Shown in pieces: positions 58,030-64,000 of a stretch of DNA of 64,000 bases. The DNA comes from Gelidibacter mesophilus DSM 14095. GTDB lineage: Bacteria; Bacteroidota; Bacteroidia; Flavobacteriales; Flavobacteriaceae. A program made the translations under genes and the position numbers. The stretch covers positions 267,743 to 331,742 of the forward strand of contig NZ_AUHD01000007.1 in assembly GCF_000423005.1 (NCBI RefSeq), read 5' to 3'. The notes below the pieces were generated by a model. That model did no database searches. It saw only the letters and a program-made list of their open reading frames with translations, and was not told where the DNA came from. Within the stretch, counting starts at the first letter, position 1, and every line of letters starts with the position of its first letter.

Positions 58030-58862
58030 TAGGCAGTTTGTTTTTTTGATTTGTACATAAACATGAAATACAGACCAATAAGAATAAACGGAATACTTAG
58101 CAACTGTCCTGTATTGAGCGTGGAGGTTGCGATATATTCGTGTTCACTCTGAGGTTCTTTTACAAACTCCACAATAAATCTCACCACCCATAGCAAAACT
58201 AAAAATAGGCCGAAAAGAAATCCTTGTTGTTCACTTTTTTTGGTTTTCCAATAGAAGTACCAAAGTGCTATAAATACAAAGATATAGCAAAACGCTTCAT
58301 ATAATTGGGCTGGATGCCGTGGGAAGGCTTCACCGTTTTGGACAAAGACCACGCCAAAATCTGTTCCTGTTGGTTTGCCCACGATTTCAGAATTTATGAA
58401 ATTCCCAATTCGGACAAAAATAGCACCACACGCTACAGGAACTACTACACGATCCAAAATCCAAATAACCGATTTGTGCAATACTTTTTTGTTGTAAAGG
58501 TACATAGAGATGATCATTCCTATAGCTGCTCCATGGCTTGCTAGTCCTTGAAATCCAGTAAATTCAAACCCACCTTTAAATTTAACTGGTAAAAATATAC
58601 TAAAAAAGTCTTCGCTAAAGAGTTCACGTTGGTAAAAAATTACGTGGCCCAATCGTGCCCCGAGCATAATGCCAATGACGGAATAGATAAATAACGAGTC
58701 CAAGGATTCTTCGGATTGTTTTTCGTTTTTATAAATACGCTTCATAATTAAAAACCCCAAAATAAAGGCTACAATCCACATGACGCTATAATAATGTAAT
58801 GTGAAAAAACCAAGAATATCCAGTCCTTTTGAAGGATCCCAAACAAATTTTAGTGCGTGCAT
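58029..58862 (-). CDS. lgt: Prolipoprotein diacylglyceryl transferase
   Basis: Transfers diacylglycerol from phosphatidylglycerol to the lipobox Cys of prelipoproteins in the inner membrane. The 277-residue polytopic enzyme has GARLGHVIFYQ (conserved His region), the Lgt signature GNFINSEIVGKPTGTDFGVVF with essential Arg before it (FVRIGN), and PRHPAQLYEAF. Seven TM helices are expected. It forms an operon with the DUF192 lipoprotein gene. Confidence 0.96.
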   Translation of the reverse strand: MHALKFVWDPSKGLDILGFFTLHYYSVMWIVAFILGFLIMKRIYKNEKQSEESLDSLFIYSVIGIMLGARLGHVIFYQRELFSEDFFSIFLPVKFKGGFEFTGFQGLASHGAAIGMIISMYLYNKKVLHKSVIWILDRVVVPVACGAIFVRIGNFINSEIVGKPTGTDFGVVFVQNGEAFPRHPAQLYEAFCYIFVFIALWYFYWKTKKSEQQGFLFGLFLVLLWVVRFIVEFVKEPQSEHEYIATSTLNTGQLLSIPFILIGLYFMFMYKSKKQTA

Positions 58863-59090
58863 TGAGTTTAATTTAATTAGAAGGGTAAATATAATATTTT
58901 GAAAAGTAATAAGCGAGAATGGCCTTAAATTTTACGAAAGCTTTAGTATAGTGCTTACAATTGAAAATGAGAATAGGAATTCATTTCAAAGCCAATATTT
59001 GAGGAGAATAAAAATCAGTGTCTTTAATGGTTTAAAGTGAATCTTCTATACCCATTTATGTATCCAAATAACTTTGAAGGATCAACGAAC

Positions 59091-59327
59091 TTAGTTGCTG
59101 TCTTTTTCCGGTACGGGGTCGTATCCAGATTTTCCCCAAGGATGGCAACTGAATATACGCTTAGTCGCCAACCAGCCCCCTTTAAAAAGACCGTGTTTTT
59201 CTAAGGCTTCTTTTGCGTAAGTTGAACATGTAGGCTGAAATCTGCAACTGGCGGGTGTTAACGGAGAAATGAACGTTTGGTATATCTTAATCAACAACAA
59301 AAAAGGATAGGTCAATATTTTCTTCAT
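59091..59327 (-). CDS. yidD: Membrane protein insertion efficiency factor YidD
   Basis: A 78-residue protein with an amphipathic N-terminus ([23 protein letters not shown]) and the family core [19 protein letters not shown] then [23 protein letters not shown], with three conserved Cys. YidD assists YidC-dependent insertion. It follows cysS by 45 nt on the minus strand. Confidence 0.95.
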   Translation of the reverse strand: MKKILTYPFLLLIKIYQTFISPLTPASCRFQPTCSTYAKEALEKHGLFKGGWLATKRIFSCHPWGKSGYDPVPEKDSN

Positions 59328-59372
59328 AACAGATATGTCTTTATCCTTAAAAAAGTATTTAGGGATAAGTTT

Positions 59373-60854
59373 TTAACTCGTCGTAAATGTCGTACCTTCT
59401 TTACCATCATTAAGCTGAATCCCTGCAGCGGCCAGTTCATCTCTGATTTTGTCAGACATAGAAAAATCCTTATTTTCTCTGGCTTCTTGTCTTATTTGAA
59501 TTAAAAGTTCTACCGCACCCGATAGTTTTTCGGTGCCATTTTCAGTTTTGGTGACGTTAACCAACCCTAACACGTCAAAGGCAAAGTTATGCATTGTGTT
59601 TTTTAATAAGGTCAAATCGTCTTGGGTTATGGTAGCTGTGCCTTCTTTTATTTGATTGATGAACTTAGCGGCCTCAAATAAGTTAGCAATGAGAATTGGC
59701 GAATTGAAATCGTCATTCATCGCGTCATAGCATTTTTGTTGCCATTCTTCAATATTGAATGTTGAGGTGGTTGCCGGAACTAAATCATCAATGGCATTAA
59801 TAGCATCCATCAATCTAAAAAAGCCTTTTTCGCTGGCTAAAAGTCCATTGTTCGTAAAATCTAAAATGCTTCTGTAATGTGCTTGAAGCATAAAAAACCG
59901 TGCTACACTTGGAGAAAATGCTTTGGAGATGTGTTCATTGTCACCTGAGAAAATTTCAGTAGGCAAAATAAAATTTCCAGTAGATTTGGCCATTTTTTTG
60001 CCGTTCATGATAAGCATATTGGCATGCATCCAATAGTTTACAGGCGCTTGGTCATTTGAAGCTTCAGCTTGTGCAATTTCACATTCATGATGCGGGAACT
60101 TCAAATCCATCCCGCCCCCGTGAATGTCAAAATGTTCACCTAGATATTTAGTGCTCATGGCGGTACATTCTAAGTGCCAACCAGGAAAACCATCGCTCCA
60201 TGGTGACGGCCAACGCATTATATGCTGCGGTTCTGCTTTCTTCCAAAGAGCAAAGTCCTGAGGGTTTTTCTTATCACTCTGGCCGTCAAGTTCGCGTGAG
60301 TTGTGCAATAAATCTTCAACATTGCGCTTACTTAATATACCATATGGTTTTGTTTCGTTGTATTTTAAAACATCAAAATAAACAGATCCATTGATTTCGT
60401 AAGCCAATCCTTTCTCAAGAATATTTTTAATGATTACAATTTGTTCAATAATATGCCCCGTGGCTGTCGGTTCAATGCTAGGAGGTAAGAAATTGAATTT
60501 GTTTAGGATGTTATGAAAATCAACTGTGTAGCGCTGTACAACCTCCATTGGTTCAATTTCTTCTAAACGGGCTTTTTTTGCAATCCGGTCTTCTCCAACG
60601 TCAGCATCATTTTCCAAATGCCCAGCATCGGTAATATTTCTAACATAACGTACTTTATATCCTAAATGTTTCAGATACCTAAAAATAATGTCAAAAGACA
60701 TGAACGTTCTCACATTACCCAAATGCACATTACTATATACCGTTGGACCACACACATACATTCCAACATAGCCTTCGCTTATTGGGGTAAAGACTTCTTT
60801 TTCTCCTGATAAGGAATTGTATATTTTTATGCTATTGTCTTTGTAAAGTGGCAT
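59373..60854 (-). CDS. cysS: Cysteinyl-tRNA synthetase
   Basis: Charges tRNA-Cys. The 493-residue class I enzyme has the zinc Cys and HIGH-type motif in [18 protein letters not shown], further zinc ligands in WHLECTAMS and PHHECEIAQ, and the KMSKS-type loop [10 protein letters not shown]. The C-terminal DALR-like helical part is normal. No editing domain, as usual. Confidence 0.97.
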   Translation of the reverse strand: MPLYKDNSIKIYNSLSGEKEVFTPISEGYVGMYVCGPTVYSNVHLGNVRTFMSFDIIFRYLKHLGYKVRYVRNITDAGHLENDADVGEDRIAKKARLEEIEPMEVVQRYTVDFHNILNKFNFLPPSIEPTATGHIIEQIVIIKNILEKGLAYEINGSVYFDVLKYNETKPYGILSKRNVEDLLHNSRELDGQSDKKNPQDFALWKKAEPQHIMRWPSPWSDGFPGWHLECTAMSTKYLGEHFDIHGGGMDLKFPHHECEIAQAEASNDQAPVNYWMHANMLIMNGKKMAKSTGNFILPTEIFSGDNEHISKAFSPSVARFFMLQAHYRSILDFTNNGLLASEKGFFRLMDAINAIDDLVPATTSTFNIEEWQQKCYDAMNDDFNSPILIANLFEAAKFINQIKEGTATITQDDLTLLKNTMHNFAFDVLGLVNVTKTENGTEKLSGAVELLIQIRQEARENKDFSMSDKIRDELAAAGIQLNDGKEGTTFTTS

Positions 60855-61067
60855 TGTTTTGTAGTGTTTGTTGCAAATTAAAAACTAAATTATTCGGAAA
60901 TGACTTGTTATAATGTTTATTTATATGCCTAGACTTATTTTAAAAGTCAAAAGAGAAATTATGGTTTTTGATTAAAAAAGAAAAGCTGAGATCCTGCAAT
61001 TGATAACGAACAACTTTATAACTTATAGTGATAGTATATGTAAATTCACAGCCTGTTAAAATCCTAA

Positions 61068-61751
61068 TTAGAAATTTGTATCCAATTTAATATAATCCAA
61101 AAATTCTCGACGGTTTTGTGGTGTTTTAAATGCACCTCCAAACTCTGAGGTTACCGTGCTGCTTTCAATATCTCTAATGCCACGAGAGTTTACACATAAA
61201 TGTTTGGCATCAATTACACAAGCCACATCTTCCGTTCCTAGAACGTGTTGCAATTCTTTTACAATTTGAATTGTCAAACGTTCTTGTACCTGAGGGCGTT
61301 TTGCATAATAATCCACAATACGGTTCATTTTAGAAAGGCCAACAACAGTACCATTGCTAATATAGGCTACATGCGCTCTTCCAACAATAGGAAGTAAATG
61401 ATGCTCACAGGTAGAATATAGAGTGATATTTTTTTCAACCAACATTTCACCATACTTATACTTGTTTTCAAAGGTAGATGCATTCGGTTTTTTCTCTGGA
61501 TCTAAGCCGCCAAAAATCTCTTTGACAAACATTTTTGCCACACGTAATGGGGTTCCTCTAAGACTGTCATCAGAAAGATCTAATCCTAAGGTTTCCAAGA
61601 TGTGACGGACATCATCCTTTATGATGTCTATTTTTTCATCAGAAGAAAGCTTAAAGGCATCACTGCGCATAGGAGTTTCAGCCGATGTGCCAACGTGATC
61701 ATCCCCAATGGCGTCAATTGCTTCAATATTTTTATCTGTTTTCATAGTCAT
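61068..61751 (-). CDS. folE: GTP cyclohydrolase I
   Basis: Makes dihydroneopterin triphosphate from GTP for folate and, via QueD, queuosine (queE at 43.9 kb). The 227-residue product has a loose N-terminal extension, then LYSTCEHHLLPIVGRAHVAYI with the zinc Cys and His, SKMNRIVDYYAKRPQVQERLT, and the second zinc Cys in AKHLCVNSRGI. All catalytic residues are kept. Expressed from a promoter about 60 nt upstream. Confidence 0.96.
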   Translation of the reverse strand: MTMKTDKNIEAIDAIGDDHVGTSAETPMRSDAFKLSSDEKIDIIKDDVRHILETLGLDLSDDSLRGTPLRVAKMFVKEIFGGLDPEKKPNASTFENKYKYGEMLVEKNITLYSTCEHHLLPIVGRAHVAYISNGTVVGLSKMNRIVDYYAKRPQVQERLTIQIVKELQHVLGTEDVACVIDAKHLCVNSRGIRDIESSTVTSEFGGAFKTPQNRREFLDYIKLDTNF

Positions 61752-61811
61752 TTTGTAAATCGATCAACTGCTCAAGTTCTGTTCAACCTGCATTTTGATT
61801 GAAATAAGTTG

Positions 61812-61819
61812 CAAAGATA
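61812..61819 (-). promoter_or_regulatory. -7 box for folE
   Basis: Minus strand reads TATCTTTG, an exact TAnnTTTG match, about 60 nt before the folE ATG. A second match, TATATTTG, lies at 61822-61829. Confidence 0.5.
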
Positions 61820-61829
61820 AACAAATATA

Positions 61830-62085
61830 AAATCATAACATGAGGTTGATTGTATAATTGCTTTTGTCTAAATTAAATTTAAAATAGCTTTAAGTTCTTC
61901 ATGAGAAGTGCTAATAAGGGGTCATCCTTAGTAGAGCGTGAAACTTATAAAAATCCTAAAATTTTAATTGGTTATTTTAAATTTTTTTAAGATCGCATCA
62001 TGATTCTCGTGGACAATTGTGGACTGAAGGAAGAATCAATTAATTAAAGTTCAAAATTAAGCATCAAATGGCCTATGAAATCCAA
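61830..62085. other. AT-rich gap between folE and porin gene
   Basis: Lies between the folE promoter and the porin terminator. No gene, repeat or structured RNA that I can support was seen. Confidence 0.4.
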
Positions 62086-62110
62086 AGGCATTCCTTATCA
62101 TGGAATGCCT
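62086..62110 (-). terminator. Hairpin terminator after FadL-type gene
   Basis: AGGCATTCC (62086-62094) and GGAATGCCT (62102-62110) form a perfect 9-bp stem with a 7-nt loop. On the minus strand it is followed by only TTT, so it is a moderate terminator for the porin gene that ends 24 nt before it. Confidence 0.6.
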
Positions 62111-62133
62111 AAATAAACATTGTAAGTTATCTT

Positions 62134-63657
62134 TTATAAGCTCAAGCCTAAAGTGAAGGTGAAATTGGAGTTTTTAGAATCAATTTGAGCAGCATCAGTC
62201 AGGCCTACCGCATATAATTGTTGATTATAATCTCTTTGAGCATGATCATAGGCAATGTCCAATTTGATAGTTCCAAAACTGTAACCAAGACCAAAAGAAT
62301 AGCCGTTGAGATCACCATAGAAAGAATTGTCCTTATAAGGACTTTCTTCAAATCTATAACCGCCTCTAAGACTCACTTGCATAATTCTATATTCACCTCC
62401 AACTCTAAAGGTGGAAGCATTTTTTAGATTAGTGCTCATAATGTTGTTTTGAGCGGCGAAATAAGGGTCAGATGTGGGTTTGAATTTTGTATTGTTGTAA
62501 TCTTTTAATGAATAATCAAAGCTGATTAAACCGGTGTCTCCAAAAATATAGGCTAAACTTCCAGTAAACTTCCCGGGAGTTTGGAGTTTATAAGTTGGAT
62601 ACACATTGACCACCAAAGGGTCGATGATTTGTGAAATGTTAGTACCTCCTTCATTTCTGATGGTTCCTAGGTATTGTGTAGTTTCTTCTGAGATATTGTA
62701 CCAGGTTGGTGAGTTATAAGATAATCCGGCACGAAAAGATTCATTTATTTTTCCAATGGCACCCAACTGAAATGAAAAACCTGAGCCTATTGTAGAAAGC
62801 CCGTTTTGAAATCTTACCTGATTAACTAAGGAACCAGCGTTATTATTGGTTTCCGATAGGTTAGTGAATTTATCATAATTAATAAAATGGGAATTCAAAT
62901 TAAGTCCGAAATAGAAATTATCACCAACCTGCGAGGATGCATTAAAACTGAATTTTCCATTATAACCTGTGGATGCGTAGGTATATTGCTGATCAAAATT
63001 GTTCCCAGCAACATTGGACGTATACGATGTATTGTCGTCAATGTCCGCAGTAGGTTCAAGAATATAAGATTTATACCCTAAAAAAGCCTGTTGATTTCCA
63101 AAACCATATAAACGATTGATTTCAGAATAGGCTTTGGTCAGGCTTTCTCCATTTAGTGCAGAAATTTCATCAAGCCTTAACCCCTGTGCGTAACTGAGGA
63201 AATACTCGGCAATAGAATTAGAATTGGTGTTTACACCTCTAACAGCCCATGCATTGTCATAATTTGAGACTTTATCATACGCCACACCCAGCGTGAATTT
63301 TTTAAAAGCAGAACTTGAATTCATATTATTAAATACAAATGCTGCACCGGTTTGATTGAGATCAAATTTAGAATCTGATGAAGAGCTCACACCATTAAAA
63401 TAATTGATGTTGTTTTTAGTGCTTAAATTAGATAAGGTTATAGAGGCATGACTATTGGTGAAAACTGAAGAGCCAGCCGGGTTGATGCTTACTGCGGACA
63501 TATCGCCGCCAAGTGCACCAAAAGCGCCACTCATACCTCTGAATCTTGCAGTTCCCTGAACTTCATCCTGTGAATATCGGACGGCATCAGTAATATCCTG
63601 AGCCATAATACTAGACATAGATAGGACCGCTATGAAGAGTAAATTTAACTTTTTCAT
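62134..63657 (-). CDS. FadL/OmpP1-type outer-membrane transporter
   Basis: A 507-residue outer-membrane barrel of the OMPP1/FadL/TodX family, which takes up hydrophobic compounds. Signal peptide MKKLNLLFIAVLSMSSIMAQ, then the hatch-like N-terminal NPAGSSVF segment (GDMSAVSINPAGSSVFTN), many amphipathic strands, and a terminal TFTLGLSL. Family members are sometimes labelled hemin receptors without proof. Only 24 nt separate its ATG from the stop of an IS transposase, so its native promoter may be displaced. Confidence 0.85.
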   Translation of the reverse strand: MKKLNLLFIAVLSMSSIMAQDITDAVRYSQDEVQGTARFRGMSGAFGALGGDMSAVSINPAGSSVFTNSHASITLSNLSTKNNINYFNGVSSSSDSKFDLNQTGAAFVFNNMNSSSAFKKFTLGVAYDKVSNYDNAWAVRGVNTNSNSIAEYFLSYAQGLRLDEISALNGESLTKAYSEINRLYGFGNQQAFLGYKSYILEPTADIDDNTSYTSNVAGNNFDQQYTYASTGYNGKFSFNASSQVGDNFYFGLNLNSHFINYDKFTNLSETNNNAGSLVNQVRFQNGLSTIGSGFSFQLGAIGKINESFRAGLSYNSPTWYNISEETTQYLGTIRNEGGTNISQIIDPLVVNVYPTYKLQTPGKFTGSLAYIFGDTGLISFDYSLKDYNNTKFKPTSDPYFAAQNNIMSTNLKNASTFRVGGEYRIMQVSLRGGYRFEESPYKDNSFYGDLNGYSFGLGYSFGTIKLDIAYDHAQRDYNQQLYAVGLTDAAQIDSKNSNFTFTLGLSL

Positions 63658-63659
63658 AT

Positions 63660-64000
63660 TTTAAATTTTAGAGGTCAGTAGTTAGTTGCTTATTAATTCT
63701 GTCTGATATATTTTGTCTCTTTGCACCATTTTCACAATAAGATTGTTGAATATTGTGGCTTTGCTCTGTGAGCGGTTTATTCTAAAACAAAACTCATTAA
63801 AATACCTGTTTAGATTGTCAGGACTTACCCAGGAATAGGTTGTTCTTATCCAAGATTTGACCTGGTGTATCATTGTATGGAGCGCTTTAAAATTTAATCC
63901 CTTGTTACTTTCTATTTGTTTGATGTTGTAGGCTTTTGCAATGGGCCTGTAACCTCTCCATTTATCCGTTGTAACATTGGCTTCCCGGCTTATATGGTCG
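63660..64000 (-). mobile_element. IS1595-type insertion sequence, one end
   Basis: Transposase 3' end plus about 20 nt to the porin gene. The IS terminus must lie between 63660 and 63681 (sequence around GAGGTCAGTAGTTAG), but the inverted repeat cannot be confirmed because the other end is outside the window. Confidence 0.7.
63682..64000 (-). CDS. IS1595-family transposase, C-terminal part (runs off window)
   Basis: The minus-strand frame is open from the window edge to a TAA at 63682, about 105 codons. It reads TTDKWRGYRPIAKAYNIKQ, then SNKGLNFKALHTMIHQVKSW and YFNEFCFRINRSQSKATIFNN, the C-terminal part of the ISXO2-like DDE transposase of IS1595 elements. The N-terminus and catalytic Asp residues lie beyond the window, so intactness cannot be judged. 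Confidence 0.88.
   Translation of the reverse strand, partial: DHISREANVTTDKWRGYRPIAKAYNIKQIESNKGLNFKALHTMIHQVKSWIRTTYSWVSPDNLNRYFNEFCFRINRSQSKATIFNNLIVKMVQRDKIYQTELISN

Overview
The window is chromosomal DNA from a low-GC member of the Bacteroidota, almost certainly a marine-type Flavobacteriaceae. The evidence is the protein sequences themselves, Bacteroidota-type -7 promoter boxes (TAnnTTTG) in front of many genes, the near absence of Shine-Dalgarno sequences, a fused SecDF, a zinc-ligand-free L36, and gene order typical of the family (rpoA-rplQ-carA-eno-gltA; ftsH-LUD-cdsA-psd-acbP). The genus cannot be read from the sequence. No tRNA, rRNA, CRISPR array, prophage or biosynthetic cluster was seen.

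Layout. 1-12.4 kb: the S10/spc/alpha ribosomal super-operon from the 3' part of rplB to rplQ, with secY, infA, rpmJ and rpoA. It is broken by a terminator and promoter between rpsK and rpsD and has two strongly structured spacers, before rpsH and before rplQ. 12.5-18.1 kb: carA, eno, a decayed stretch, a DUF481 outer-membrane protein and citrate synthase. 18.1-29.6 kb: two pentein-fold guanidino hydrolases (DDAH-like and CtlX) flank a mainly minus-strand block with acbP-psd-cdsA (phospholipid synthesis), LUD protein, ftsH, rsfS, birA, SRPBCC, pyrE, a Nudix hydrolase and an M14 peptidase. 29.6-37.5 kb: TPR sensor kinase, argS, ffh, folD and a YwaF-like membrane protein.

37.5-43.3 kb: a minus-strand run of accessory housekeeping genes (frameshifted VOC gene, small membrane protein, rluF, alpha/beta hydrolase, cupin, YitT, lipoprotein, HerA-like ATPase). 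43.4-50.6 kb: exported RidA, queE, DUF2911, asnB, gyrB and mdh. 50.6-56.8 kb: DUF4412, acyltransferase, an unnamed membrane-anchored protein with a SecD-P1-like segment, and secDF. 56.8-62 kb: a decayed XRE regulator, DUF192 lipoprotein with lgt, yidD, cysS and folE. 62-64 kb: a FadL-type porin with the 3' end of an IS1595-family transposase immediately upstream, running off the window.

Most of the content is core metabolism and information processing. The less ordinary signals are the two structured ribosomal leaders, the SecD-P1-like protein beside secDF, a gyrB promoter followed at once by a terminator-like hairpin, predicted leaderless pyrE and queE mRNAs, an exported RidA, and several decayed genes. 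No clearly new multi-gene system is evident.
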